Numbered from the stretch's first letter, positions 53,226 to 62,485 are shown. The stretch is DNA of 62,722 nt from an uncultured Clostridia bacterium (GCA_934662505.1 CAKUKE010000014.1:1-62722); one strand, 5' to 3'. The notes: a model not told the origin generated them from the sequence alone. Program-made: numbers and translations.

Positions 53226-53367
53226 TTCAAAGCGCTCCTTTTATCCATTTTCACTGCGGTACATACACCTGTCATCGTGTAGCATACAACGAAAGATCCA
53301 CCCCGTCAATTGTCGTTTTTCGGCAAAATAGGGTCATATCTTCCGTTTTTTGTCAGATCATGCCTTT

Positions 53368-53781
53368 TCAGTAGGCCGGGTTTTCATCCACATCCACCTG
53401 ATCCCACATTTCTTCCTCGCCGCTGCCGGCCGCCACGTCGTCCAGCGCGTCCGCCCCGACCAGCATGTTCAGAAAGCGCCGGAAATACTGTCCGATATGG
53501 AAGGCGGGCACCTCGGCATGCACCAGCTTCAGGCGCACCCTGCCCCCCTCCATCACGCGGCGCACTCCCTCCAGTGTGCGCTCCTGGGTATCGGGCAGCC
53601 CCGCCTGCGCAATGAGGCTGTCGTACATGGCCGTCCGATCCTTCCAATGGGTGCAGTCCACCTGCACGGTCTCGTCCTTGCAGGAAGGGAAGGCAGGGTC
53701 GCGAGCCAGAATCAGCCCGTCTCTGCAGGGAAGGGTGCTCAGCCATTCCGCCAGGGTCTGATCCTCGTCATAAGGCGTCAT
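53368..53781 (-). CDS. Hypothetical protein, 137 aa
   Basis: Small acidic cytosolic protein beginning MTPYDEDQTLAEWLSTLP and ending DQVDVDENPAY. No domain recognised. It follows the glycerate-kinase/dUTPase gene by 18 bases on the same strand, so it is probably co-transcribed with it. Codon use resembles the neighbours. Confidence 0.65.
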   Translation of the reverse strand: MTPYDEDQTLAEWLSTLPCRDGLILARDPAFPSCKDETVQVDCTHWKDRTAMYDSLIAQAGLPDTQERTLEGVRRVMEGGRVRLKLVHAEVPAFHIGQYFRRFLNMLVGADALDDVAAGSGEEEMWDQVDVDENPAY

Positions 53782-53799
53782 ACGCTGCTCCTTTCATGC

Positions 53800-55383
53800 T
53801 CACCGCGTTCCGGTAGAGCCGAACCCGCCCCGATCCGGCGCGGTCAGCCGCTCCACCTGTTCAAACTGAATGGGCGGCATCTTTTTCATCAGCCGGAACT
53901 GACAGATCCGATCGTTTTTTTCAATGTGCACATCCCGGGTTGCCAGCGCATTGAAACGCCACACATCCCCGTCGCCGCAGTAGCTTTCGTCAATGATGCC
54001 CATGCCGTTCACCAACAGGAGCCCCCACTGCTTATACGTGGAGGAACGGGGGCAAAGATGCGCCTCGTACCCCCTGGGCAGCTCCATGGACACCCCCAGG
54101 CTGATCAGCCGGTGCTCCCCGGCCTTCATATCCACCGTCTCGGCGGCGCGCAGGTCGATCCAGTCGCCGACCGTCCATTTTTCCAGCGGCTCCACGTCGC
54201 CGTGATAACGTACCCGCACCGTCACCGCTTCTTCCTGCACGGCTCCTCCTTTTTCTCCACGCCCCATGCGCCACACGCGCAGCGTGTTTTCCACCGCCCG
54301 GGTGAGCAGCTCGCCCGCCCGGCTCATGCATTCCGCCAGCGTGGACGGTCCGTCGGCAATGGGCACCACTGCCGTCTCTCCCAGCGTCCAGAAGGCGTCC
54401 GCGTCCGCCGTGCGCCCCCCTACGAAGGCGACGGCGGGCACCCCAAGCGCGCAGGCGCGTTTTGCCACCTGCGCAGGGTACTTGCCAAACCGTACGGACT
54501 GACCGTCCATGCGTCCTTCGGCCGTCAATACCAGATCCGCATCCGCCGTCCGGCGGTCAAATTCCATTTCATTGAGCACCGTCTCCGCGCCGGGCATCCG
54601 TTTTCCGCCCAGCACGCCCATCAGCGCCGCGCCCAGACCGCCCGCTGCGCCCGCGCCCGGAAGGTTGGAAATATCCCGCCCCAGCGCCGCCTCGCATACG
54701 GCGGCAAAACGCGCCGTGGCAGCCTCCAGCGCCGCCACGTCCTTTGCCCCCTTCTGCGGACCGTACACATATGCCGCGCCCCGGGGACCCAGCAGGGGGT
54801 TATCCACATCCGTCACCGCGCCGAGGGTCACTTCCTCAAGTCGCCTGTCCAGACCGGAAAAATCCGCCCGGGCGACCTGCGCCATGCCCCGTGCGCCGGG
54901 GGAAACGGAGCGTCCCGCCTCATCCGTAAAGGAAGCGCCCAGCGCCCGCAGGCACCCCAGACCGCCGTCGCTGCACCCGGTGCCGCCCAGCGCCACCAGA
55001 ATTTCCCGCGCCCCGTCGTCCAGCGCGCACCGGATCATGTCGCCCACGCCCGCGCTGTCCGCCCGTCCGATATCCTTCTCCGCGCCCGGCGGGGGCAGCC
55101 CCGCCGCCTGCGCGCTTTCCACGACCGCCTTGCCGCCCCGGCGGAGCATGACCGCCTGCACCGGCTGCCCCATCAGGCCGCGAACCGTGCATTTCGTTTC
55201 CCGCGCCTGATCTCCCCAGGCCGTCCGCAGGGCGTCCAGTGTGCCCTCGCCCCCATCGCCGCCGGGGAGAATCACCGTTTCACAGCCGGGGAACAGCCGC
55301 CGGCAGACCTCCGCCATCAGGCGGCTGCTCTCCCCGGCCGGGAGCGAACCTTTCATGGAATCGGGTGAAATGACAAACTTCAT
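53800..55383 (-). CDS. Glycerate kinase joined in frame to dUTPase
   Basis: 527 aa. Residues 1-381 are a complete GlxK-type glycerate 2-kinase: ISPDSMKGSLPAGE, LPGGDGGEGTLDAL, ALGGTGCSDGGLG and TAEGRMDGQS. Residues 382-527 are a complete dUTP diphosphatase: PRSSTYKQWGL, NGMGIIDESYCGD, RICQFRLM and the P-loop-like RGGFGSTGT are motifs 2 to 5. At the joint an AAAGGAGG site lies 4 bases before an in-frame GTG (54240), which matches the start of a free 146-aa dUTPase. So the cell may make both the fusion and dUTPase alone, or the kinase stop codon has been lost. The two activities share no pathway. Confidence 0.9.
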   Translation of the reverse strand: MKFVISPDSMKGSLPAGESSRLMAEVCRRLFPGCETVILPGGDGGEGTLDALRTAWGDQARETKCTVRGLMGQPVQAVMLRRGGKAVVESAQAAGLPPPGAEKDIGRADSAGVGDMIRCALDDGAREILVALGGTGCSDGGLGCLRALGASFTDEAGRSVSPGARGMAQVARADFSGLDRRLEEVTLGAVTDVDNPLLGPRGAAYVYGPQKGAKDVAALEAATARFAAVCEAALGRDISNLPGAGAAGGLGAALMGVLGGKRMPGAETVLNEMEFDRRTADADLVLTAEGRMDGQSVRFGKYPAQVAKRACALGVPAVAFVGGRTADADAFWTLGETAVVPIADGPSTLAECMSRAGELLTRAVENTLRVWRMGRGEKGGAVQEEAVTVRVRYHGDVEPLEKWTVGDWIDLRAAETVDMKAGEHRLISLGVSMELPRGYEAHLCPRSSTYKQWGLLLVNGMGIIDESYCGDGDVWRFNALATRDVHIEKNDRICQFRLMKKMPPIQFEQVERLTAPDRGGFGSTGTR

Positions 55384-55587
55384 GGGCTGCGCGTCCTCCT
55401 TTTAGCGGCCGGATCGCCGCCCGTCCTTTTCTTTCTGTTTCGACGTTCCATGCGCTTTTCCTTCTTAAAAACCGTACATCTGCGGCGCAGCAGGCGCGAA
55501 ATTTGTCGAATACAGCCGTTTTCCCACCCCTTTGCAGCCCTTTTTTCAGGGTCAATCGGGAAGAAAATTTTAGAAATTATTAAAAAA

Positions 55588-55619
55588 CCCTTGCACTGCA
55601 AGGGAAAAACGCCTATAAT
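55588..55619 (+). promoter_or_regulatory. Promoter with palindrome over the -35 box
   Basis: TTGCAC (55591-55596), 17-bp spacer, TATAAT (55614-55619). The perfect palindrome CCCTTGCACTGCAAGGG (55588-55604) covers the -35; on the minus strand it is followed by TTTTTT and could instead act as a terminator. Confidence 0.8.
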
Positions 55620-55625
55620 GACGGT

Positions 55626-55860
55626 GGTTGAAGCGGGTCTGTGGTTGCAAGCCGATGCCAGTCGCAGGCAAAACGGTCCACGTAATCCGGGCAAAGTCCC
55701 GGGGAGCATGGTGCGGCTTAGAGGTAAGTCCGGCCGCGCGGCAACGCGCGAGAGAACGGCGTGGGGGCCTTCAGGCTATGAGCAAGGTTCCGGCCGGCGA
55801 GTGTGGGGTCAAAGACCAGGTCAGCCCTCCAACCGACATTCATCTCAATCAGGGGGTTAA
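55626..55860 (+). ncRNA. Structured RNA upstream of the zinc-ribbon gene, raiA-motif candidate
   Basis: About 235 bases from a near-consensus promoter to just before the gene at 55868, with no plausible start of its own. Conserved-looking blocks: GGGTCTGTGGTTGCAAGCC, CCGGGCAAAGTCCCGGGGAG (stem CCGGG/CCCGG), CGCGCGGCAACGCGCG (stem-loop) and GGGGTCAAAGACC. Length, promoter and dense pairing fit an independent ncRNA; the raiA class of anaerobic Firmicutes is my best guess from memory. The palindromic promoter suggests regulation. Confidence 0.55.
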
Positions 55861-55867
55861 GGAAAAC

Positions 55868-56149
55868 ATGTATCAGGACAAAACGCTGGTCTGCCGCGAC
55901 TGCGGCAAGGAATTTGTGTTCACCGCCGGCGAACAGGAATTCTATGCCGAGAAGGGTTTCCAGAATGAACCTACCCGCTGCCGTGAGTGCCGTCAGGCGC
56001 ACAAGGCTGCGCGGAACAACGGCGGCGCCCGCGAAATGTACGACGCGATCTGCGCGAACTGCGGCGCGCCCACCAAGGTGCCCTTCCAGCCTCGCGAAGA
56101 CCGTCCCGTCTATTGCAGCGAATGCTACGCCGCCATGCAGCGCAAGTAA
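55868..56149 (+). CDS. Zinc-ribbon domain protein
   Basis: 93 aa from MYQDKTLVCRDCGKEF, with AAGGAAA upstream. Four CxxC pairs: CRDC with CREC, and CANC with CSEC, giving two zinc ribbons; the first is of the family of small CxxC-CxxC proteins in Clostridia (QEFYAEKGFQNEPTRCREC, in part). RNA or protein binding is likely; function unknown. Transcribed behind the structured RNA. Confidence 0.88.
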   Translation: MYQDKTLVCRDCGKEFVFTAGEQEFYAEKGFQNEPTRCRECRQAHKAARNNGGAREMYDAICANCGAPTKVPFQPREDRPVYCSECYAAMQRK

Positions 56150-56165
56150 TTCATAAGCAGCAATG

Positions 56166-56192
56166 CGCCCTCCCTCGGGAGGGCGTTTTTTT
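56166..56192 (+). terminator. Terminator of the zinc-ribbon gene
   Basis: CGCCCTCCC / GGGAGGGCG stem with 2-base loop (effectively 4) and TTTTTTT. Confidence 0.92.
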
Positions 56193-56413
56193 ATGCGCCC
56201 GTGCATCGAAAAAGCATTTTTCAACGGTCTCTGCCGTCGTCAAAAGGATCTGTCCGCACGGAGCCGCTGCTTCGCAGGTTTTGCCTTTAAGATACATGCT
56301 ATAAAAAAATTTGCCTGCATGGAGGCGCTGTTTTTTCCGCCGATCTGTAGCCGGAGCCCAAAAGAGGCAAGCTGCCGTTCACGGATGCGGCGCCTGCCGC
56401 GCCCCGTCCTGAC

Positions 56414-56584
56414 CGCTCAGGACGTTTCCCTTATGTCATGACGCTGCGGCGCTTTCCGACCGCACCTTCTGGTTCCCTGTTTCCGTCCGCCCTGTTTTTT
56501 ACAGTCTGCGTTTTTCAAAGCGCCCTGTCACGCCTCGCCCTAAGCGCTCAGCGCGTTTCCCCTATGCCCTGACATTGCAGCGCC
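56414..56584. repeat. Degenerate direct repeat, period about 131
   Basis: CGCTCAGGACGTTTCCCTTA at 56414 and CGCTCAGCGCGTTTCCCCTA at 56545, each followed by TGTCATGACG- or TGCCCTGACA-type text. No gene seen in 56193-56631. Confidence 0.6.
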
Positions 56585-56631
56585 TGCCGCCTGCTCCTTC
56601 TCAGTCCTGCTTTTCGCCCCGGACAGGTATC

Positions 56632-56663
56632 AAAAAACGGCCCCCGCAGCGGCGGCGGCCGGC
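56632..56663 (-). terminator. Probable terminator of murA-dnaJ transcript
   Basis: Minus strand GC-rich stem CGGCC-CCGC / GCGG-GGCCG followed by TTTTTT. Confidence 0.65.
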
Positions 56664-56721
56664 CTGTTCAAAAATTTTTTCTGTGTCGATTCTGCGTTCC
56701 GCCGGGCAGACGCTCCGCGCC

Positions 56722-57240
56722 TTATTTGCGTCGAAACAGCCCGCCCGCCCAGTTCGCCACCCTGTGGGACAGGGTCTGGCTTTTTTTCATGGCCAGCGCG
56801 GCGTCCAGCGCCCAGGCACGGTATTCCCTGTTTTCCGGCGAAAAGCGCACCGCCGCCCGGAAGCACTGATGGGCAGAGGCATACTGCTTCATTTTCATCA
56901 GGATCTGACCGTTGAGAAAGTACCATTCTTCGGTTTTCTGCTCCGCCCGCGCCAACTGGCGCAGCGCGCCGTCGAACATGCCCTGCTCGTACAGCCGGCG
57001 GGCAAAGTCCACCGCCTGCCGTACAGGCACGGAAGCATAGCCCACGTTTTTCTGAGCGGACAGACGCAGCGCCTGCTCATAGGCCAGGTTCAGCTGCACC
57101 AGCTGCTCCTGCGCCCGCAGCTGATCCTCCTGCCGGGTGAACAGGTCGGGATGGCAGGCCTTGACCTGCGTATGATAAGCCTGCCGCACCTGCGCCTGAG
57201 AAGCATCGCTGCTCAGCCCCAGCACTTCAAACGCGTTCAC
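56722..57240 (-). CDS. J-domain protein with TPR-like C-terminus
   Basis: 172 aa from a GTG start (AGGGGG upstream). Residues 1-65 are a J domain with the HPD tripeptide in CHPDLF, so it can stimulate a DnaK ATPase. Residues about 85-150 form two helical hairpins (EEWYFLNGQILMKMKQYASAHQ, in part; FRAAVRFSPENREYRAWALD) of TPR type. No zinc-finger or Gly-rich region. Follows murA by 53 bases and ends with a terminator. Confidence 0.88.
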   Translation of the reverse strand: MNAFEVLGLSSDASQAQVRQAYHTQVKACHPDLFTRQEDQLRAQEQLVQLNLAYEQALRLSAQKNVGYASVPVRQAVDFARRLYEQGMFDGALRQLARAEQKTEEWYFLNGQILMKMKQYASAHQCFRAAVRFSPENREYRAWALDAALAMKKSQTLSHRVANWAGGLFRRK

Positions 57241-57293
57241 CGTTTATGCGTCCCCCTTCGCGCGTCCCGCCGCGCCCCGCGCGGCAGACCGCT

Positions 57294-58559
57294 TCACCGC
57301 AGGCTTTCCCGGCGGATATCCGCCCCCAGCGCCCGCAGTTTTTCCTCGATGTGCTCGTAGCCCCGTTCGATAAAGGTCGGTTCGTATATTTCCGTCCGTC
57401 CCCGCGCCATCAGCCCCGCCACCACCAGCGCGGCGCCCGCCCGCAGGTCGGTACAGGTCACAGGCGCGCCGTAGAGGGCGGTCACACCGTCGATAATGGC
57501 GGTCTGATCCACAATGCGCACCCGCGCGCCCATCCGGGACATTTCCACCAGATGCTTGAGCCGGTTTTCAAAAATGGTCTCATTGACGATGCTGGTGCCC
57601 CGCGCCATGGTCAGCATGGCGCTCATGGGCTGCTGCAGGTCGGTAGGGAAGCCGGGATACTCCTGTGTTTTCACGTTCACCGCCCGGTGCCCGCCGATGG
57701 TGCGCACCCGAATGGCGTCATCGGACTGGGTCACCCCCACCCCCATTTCCAGCAGCTTGGCGGTCAGCGCCTCCATATGGGTGGGAACGCAGCCATGAAT
57801 GGTCACATCCCCCCGCGTGGCGGCGGCGGCGATCATCAGGGTGCCCGTTTCGATCTGATCCGGAATGACGGCGTAGGTGCTGCCGTGCAGGCGCTGCACC
57901 CCCTGAATGCGGATGGTATCCGTCCCTGCGCCGCGCACCCTGCCGCCCATGGAGTTGATGAAGTTGGCCAGATCGACGATATGGGGTTCCCGGGCGGCGT
58001 TGTACAATACGGTCACGCCCTCCGCCCGGGCGGCGGCCAGCATGACGTTGATGGTGCCGCCTACGGTTATACGGTCAAAGTAGACCGACGCCCCCCGCAT
58101 GACCCCTTTGGCGGTGATGACGGCGGCGTGATCCTCCACCTCCGCGCCCAGCGCGCGGAAGCCCTTGATATGCTGCTCAAAGGGACGCTGCCCGATGGCG
58201 CAGCCGCCCGGATAGGCCACGCTGCACGCCCCGCAGCGGCCCAGCAGCGCGCCGATCAGATAATAGCTGGCGCGCATGCGGGAGGCGTATTCGTGGCTGA
58301 CGGTGTTGCCCGTTACGCCGCGGGGATCCACCTCCATCCGGCGTTTTTCCGGGTCGTAGGCGACCTTCGCCCCCAGCGCGGTCAGAATGTCCTGCAGCAC
58401 GCGCACATCTTCAATGTCCGGCACGTTTTCCAGCGTGCAGGGTTCGTCGCTGAGCAGCGTGGCCGGGATCACCGCAACGGACGTGTTTTTGCCGCCGGAC
58501 ACGAACGTGTCGCCCGTCAGGGGCTTGTTGCCGTCGATCAGCAGCTTGTAATCATCCAC
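57294..58559 (-). CDS. murA: UDP-N-acetylglucosamine 1-carboxyvinyltransferase MurA
   Basis: 421 aa from a GTG (DDYKLLIDGNKPLTG) with GGAGG 10 bases upstream. Transfers enolpyruvate from PEP to UDP-GlcNAc, the first step of peptidoglycan synthesis. Key points: SGGKNTSVAVIPA (Lys-Asn), catalytic Cys120 in YPGGCAIGQRP, and PGFPTDLQQPMSAML. The Cys makes it fosfomycin-sensitive in principle. Promoter at 58639-58667. Confidence 0.96.
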   Translation of the reverse strand: MDDYKLLIDGNKPLTGDTFVSGGKNTSVAVIPATLLSDEPCTLENVPDIEDVRVLQDILTALGAKVAYDPEKRRMEVDPRGVTGNTVSHEYASRMRASYYLIGALLGRCGACSVAYPGGCAIGQRPFEQHIKGFRALGAEVEDHAAVITAKGVMRGASVYFDRITVGGTINVMLAAARAEGVTVLYNAAREPHIVDLANFINSMGGRVRGAGTDTIRIQGVQRLHGSTYAVIPDQIETGTLMIAAAATRGDVTIHGCVPTHMEALTAKLLEMGVGVTQSDDAIRVRTIGGHRAVNVKTQEYPGFPTDLQQPMSAMLTMARGTSIVNETIFENRLKHLVEMSRMGARVRIVDQTAIIDGVTALYGAPVTCTDLRAGAALVVAGLMARGRTEIYEPTFIERGYEHIEEKLRALGADIRRESLR

Positions 58560-58638
58560 CGTCCCAGGCCTCCTCTGTGCGTAAAAAATAGCGGAGCGGA
58601 CAGGCAGCAGCGCCCCGTCCGAAAAGAAACACCGTTTG

Positions 58639-58667
58639 ATTATACCATATATGCCTCTCTCTGGCAA
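58639..58667 (-). promoter_or_regulatory. Promoter of murA
   Basis: Minus strand TTGCCA, 17-bp spacer, TATAAT. Confidence 0.82.
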
Positions 58668-58682
58668 GGCATACCCCGAAAG

Positions 58683-58708
58683 CGTCCTTTTCTGCCGGGA
58701 AAAGGACG
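58683..58708 (-). terminator. Hairpin downstream of tsaC, possible terminator
   Basis: CGTCCTTTT / AAAAGGACG stem, 8-base loop, with only CTTTC after it on the minus strand, so weak. The rest of 58709-59024 shows no gene or clear signal. Confidence 0.4.
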
Positions 58709-59024
58709 TGCAGTCATGTCAAAGCAGGCCGGAAAGTGCCCAAAGCAGACCCGTCGAGCATCGCTTTTTTCCGTTCCTCAGGTGAGGATGCATCCATCGC
58801 GCGAACCGTCATCCATCGGCTTCAGGGGAAGCCGGGCATATGCCCCTCTCTCCTTCACGCCGCCGCATCATGCGGAGCGGCCTCCCCGCACGGCGGACGG
58901 ATTCAGCGGCGGCTGAGCCGCCGTGCCATGGCAGGGCGGCAAATTCCATCCCCGGCGGACGAATTCGGCATAGAAAGCAGAAAGAGTGAGCGCGACATGG
59001 CAAGGCTCATGCCGGACGGACGAA

Positions 59025-60056
59025 TCACACGTCCACCACATCGAAGGCCGCGGCGCGCGCCATGCGGTTCATGACCGCCAGCCCCACCCCGTCCTCGGAC
59101 CAGCCCTCCGCCAGAATACGGGTGATCTTCTGATCGTCCATATCCCGCAGCGCGGAAAACAGTACGTGCGCCGTTTCCTCCGGCGCCGCGCCCAGGCTTT
59201 CCACCCGCCGCCCCGCAAAGGCGTGCATATGATCCGCATGGCAGAGGATGCAGACCGTCTCCCCCGCCGCCGCGCCTTCGTCGTACATCCGCCGCAGGGT
59301 ATCCGTCACCTTTTCCGCATCCGCGCCCCGCACTACCGTCATGGCGCCCCGGGGCGCGTAATGCCGGTGGCGCATGCCCGGCGAGGGCGCCGCCTCCCCT
59401 TCCTTCAGGGGGCGCATCACGCTGTCCGCCACCCGGCAGTCGCCCGCCGCGGCGGCCAGCTGCTCCCGGGTGATCCGCCCCGGACGCAGCACCACGGGGG
59501 TATCCCCCGTCGCGTCCACCACGGTGCTTTCCACCCCGACCCGGCAGGCGCCCCCGTCCAGGATCATGGGAATGCGCCCGTCCATATCCGCCATCATATG
59601 GGCGGCGGTGGTGGGGCTCGGGCGGCCGGACAGGTTGCCGCTGGGCGCGGCGATGGGCACCCCTGCCGCGTCAATCAGCGCCAGCGCCACCGGATGATCG
59701 GGACACCGCACCGCCACGGTAGGCAGCCCTGCGGTGGTCACCTGAGGCACCGTGTCCTTCTTTTTCATCAGCAGCGTCATGGGGCCCGGCCAGAATGCGT
59801 CCATCAGCCGCCGCGCCAGAGGGGTGATAAAGCACAGCTTCTCCGCCTGCTCCGGTCTGGAAATATGGACGATGAGGGGGTTGTCCGCAGGCCGTCCCTT
59901 GGCGGCAAAAATGTCCCGCACCGCCTGGTCGTTCAGCGCGTCGCCGCCCAGCCCGTACACCGTTTCGGTAGGAAAGCCCACTAATTTTCCCGCCCGGATC
60001 AGCGCGCCCGCCCTGCGCAGCGCTTCTTCATCCGGCTTGAGCAGCAAAGTCTCCAT
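59025..60056 (-). CDS. L-threonylcarbamoyladenylate synthase (Sua5/YwlC)
   Basis: 343 aa. YrdC domain (about 10-200) with GFPTETVYGLGGDA, KGRPADNPLIVHI and PSGNLSGRPSPT; linker and C-terminal Sua5 domain (about 230-343). Makes threonylcarbamoyl-AMP for the t6A modification of ANN-decoding tRNAs. Last gene of the MATE-kinase-tsaC operon, 18 bases after the kinase gene. Confidence 0.95.
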   Translation of the reverse strand: METLLLKPDEEALRRAGALIRAGKLVGFPTETVYGLGGDALNDQAVRDIFAAKGRPADNPLIVHISRPEQAEKLCFITPLARRLMDAFWPGPMTLLMKKKDTVPQVTTAGLPTVAVRCPDHPVALALIDAAGVPIAAPSGNLSGRPSPTTAAHMMADMDGRIPMILDGGACRVGVESTVVDATGDTPVVLRPGRITREQLAAAAGDCRVADSVMRPLKEGEAAPSPGMRHRHYAPRGAMTVVRGADAEKVTDTLRRMYDEGAAAGETVCILCHADHMHAFAGRRVESLGAAPEETAHVLFSALRDMDDQKITRILAEGWSEDGVGLAVMNRMARAAAFDVVDV

Positions 60057-60074
60057 GTTTTCTCCTCTTTTCCA

Positions 60075-60911
60075 TCAGTATAGCCAGTCTTCCCGCACGG
60101 CCTCGCGCCACGCGCTCAGGAACGCCGTCACGCTGGCATAGCGCCGCTCCCGTTCCTGCTGCGCCGCCCGCATCGCCACCCGGCGCAGTCCCTCCGGCGC
60201 ATCCCAGCCGCTTTCCCCGCCGTCCAGCAGCATGAGCGCCAGCACGGCCATTTTATACACCGTGGCACGGTCGTCGATCAGCGCGCCGGGCACATATTCT
60301 TCCGGGGCGCGGAAAGCGCCCCGCCCCGGCATGCGTCCCCGTGGGTTGGCGACCGGCCCCGGCCGGTAAAGATCCACATCGCACACATACGCGCCGCCGC
60401 CGTCAAAGTCGATCAGTACGTTGCCGTCGTCAAAGCCGACCGCCGTCAGCCCGTTCTGCTCCAGATGGGCATGCAGTGCGAATACCTGCTCCAGCATATT
60501 AAGCCGCACGGTCAGGGGCAGCCGCCGCACCCGCCGGAGCACTTCGCCGTCCGGCGGCACGGTTCGCAGCGCGGGCATATCCATCCACGGGAAAAACAGG
60601 GCGTATCCCTGCCCCCCGTTCACAGGCCCTGCCGCCCGAAGGGGCACAAGCGCAGGATGGGGAAATTCACGGTATATCCGCTCCGCCGTGCGCAGCGTGA
60701 CCACCGCGTCCTGCGTCCGCCCGGTATAATTGAGGGTTCGCGCGCCGGCATACTTGACAAACAGCCTGCCGAACGCCCCCTCCACCCCCAGACACAGGTT
60801 GCCCGAGGTCAGACGGTCGAACACGTAAAACACCCGTCCGTAGGGCTGCAGCCAGGTCAGGTTGACCGGCTCCCGGGTCTCAAAAAAGACGCCGTCCGCC
60901 TCCTGCCTCAT
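60075..60911 (-). CDS. Protein-kinase-fold protein (Ser/Thr kinase-like)
   Basis: 278 aa from the ATG that overlaps the MATE stop (ATGA). The nucleotide-binding lobe has LTSGNLCLGV, Lys53 in LFVKYAGA and the hinge YALFFPWMD. The catalytic loop is GFDDGNVLIDF instead of HRDxxxxN, and the DFG is CDVDLY, so it is a divergent but probably active kinase. FRAPEEYVPG matches the APE segment. The substrate is unknown; small-molecule phosphorylation is possible. Confidence 0.82.
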   Translation of the reverse strand: MRQEADGVFFETREPVNLTWLQPYGRVFYVFDRLTSGNLCLGVEGAFGRLFVKYAGARTLNYTGRTQDAVVTLRTAERIYREFPHPALVPLRAAGPVNGGQGYALFFPWMDMPALRTVPPDGEVLRRVRRLPLTVRLNMLEQVFALHAHLEQNGLTAVGFDDGNVLIDFDGGGAYVCDVDLYRPGPVANPRGRMPGRGAFRAPEEYVPGALIDDRATVYKMAVLALMLLDGGESGWDAPEGLRRVAMRAAQQERERRYASVTAFLSAWREAVREDWLY

Positions 60912-62275
60912 GCAGGGGTCTCCTCGCGGGTCACATTGCAGATCCACTTATTCCCCCGCAGCCGAAGGAACGCGATCACCCATTTGAAGCACTGGTCGAT
61001 GCGGGTGCACAGGAAAATGACGGGCATGGGCCAGTGGAACACAAAGGCCGCCGCGTAGGTCAGCGGGAGCACCACCAGCCAGCCGCAGATCATATCCACC
61101 CGCATGACGAACCGGCAGTCCCCCGCGCCCCGGTTGACCCCCCGAAAGCAGGCGGCATGGTAGGTGGTGCCCAGCAGCGTCACCGCCGCAACGGCGATCA
61201 GCTGCGCGGCCAGACCGGCGATCTCCCCGGTAGTACCGTACAGTGAAATGAAGGGATAGCGCAGCAGGAACACCACGCCGCACATCAGCGCGCCGATGGC
61301 CGCGAAAAGCACCTGAATGGTGTTGCTTTCGCGCCGGGTGCGGGCATAGTCCCCCGCGCCTACCGACTTGCCGATGACCACGCAGGCGCCGTCGGCCATG
61401 GCAAAGGAGAACATGGTCGCCAGCGAGCACATGGTTTCGGTGATGCTCATGGCGCTGATCATGGTCTTGCCCACATAACCGATCATGGCGCCCCGCAGAA
61501 GGCAGATCAGCGCCCACTGGGCGTCGCCCAGCGCCACGGGCAGACCGAAATGCAGGTAATCCTTCGCAGCCCAGCGCGCGGTGGTAACCATATTTTTCAC
61601 CCGCAGGGGCACATTCTTCTGCACCCGGAAGCAGTACACCAGCACCACGGCCAGCTCCGCCACCCGGGCGCACACCGTCGCCAGCGCCGCCCCCTGCACA
61701 CCCATGGCAGGCAGCCCCGCCTTGCCGAAAATCAGCAGATAATTCAGCCCCACGTTGGTCACAAGGGACAAAACAGAGGCATAGAGGGTCACCTTGACCA
61801 CCTCCACCCCCTTGAGCACCGCCACCAGCGCGCTGGACAGGGCGTAGGGCAAAAACGAGAAGCACACCAGCCGCAGATACGTCTCGGCAATATCCGTCAG
61901 CACCCCCTCCTCCGGGTTCAGCGTGACGGCCAGAAGGGTTCTGGGCGCAAGGAGAGAAAGCACGGTCACAATTGCCGCCAGCCCCGCGCTGAGCATGCAC
62001 ACCATGCCGCACACAGGGCGGATGGCCCGGGTATCCTTTTTGCCCCAGTACTGGGAAATGAGCACCACGCCGCCGCTGCCCACGCCCATGAGCATGGACA
62101 AAACAAAGGTGGTTATGGTGTTCACCTGACTGACGGCTGCCAGCGCGTTCTCCGGGTCAAAGCGGGAGATCATGATGTTGTCCGCCATGACCGTCAGAAG
62201 GGACAAAAAGGACTGAAGCGCGGAGGGCAGCGCCAGACGCAGAAGGGTCTTATAAAAGGACTTTTCCCGTATCAT
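60908..62275 (-). CDS. MATE-family efflux transporter
   Basis: 455 aa from MIREKSFYKTLLRLALPSALQ; about twelve helices. Family features: DNIMISRF, GVGSGGVVLISQYWGKKD and VGAGDYARTRRES in the second half, the duplicated MATE pattern. Uses a sodium or proton gradient to export cationic compounds. First gene of the operon, with TATAAT at 62325-62330 and a weak -35. Confidence 0.94.
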   Translation of the reverse strand: MIREKSFYKTLLRLALPSALQSFLSLLTVMADNIMISRFDPENALAAVSQVNTITTFVLSMLMGVGSGGVVLISQYWGKKDTRAIRPVCGMVCMLSAGLAAIVTVLSLLAPRTLLAVTLNPEEGVLTDIAETYLRLVCFSFLPYALSSALVAVLKGVEVVKVTLYASVLSLVTNVGLNYLLIFGKAGLPAMGVQGAALATVCARVAELAVVLVYCFRVQKNVPLRVKNMVTTARWAAKDYLHFGLPVALGDAQWALICLLRGAMIGYVGKTMISAMSITETMCSLATMFSFAMADGACVVIGKSVGAGDYARTRRESNTIQVLFAAIGALMCGVVFLLRYPFISLYGTTGEIAGLAAQLIAVAAVTLLGTTYHAACFRGVNRGAGDCRFVMRVDMICGWLVVLPLTYAAAFVFHWPMPVIFLCTRIDQCFKWVIAFLRLRGNKWICNVTREETPA

Positions 62276-62485
62276 CCGTTGCAAAACCTCATTTCCGGCA
62301 GCATAGCGCCGCCCTGATCGGCTTATTATAGCACACACCCGGCCGAACGAAAAGGGAAAATAGGAGAAAAAGGGAAGCCCTTTCCGCCGGGCGCGGGACG
62401 GCGGACATGCATGTCCAACCGCTCTTTCAAAAAACGCCGGGCGCCGGCAGGGGACGGGCGGCTGTGCGCCGCATGTATCGGACGT

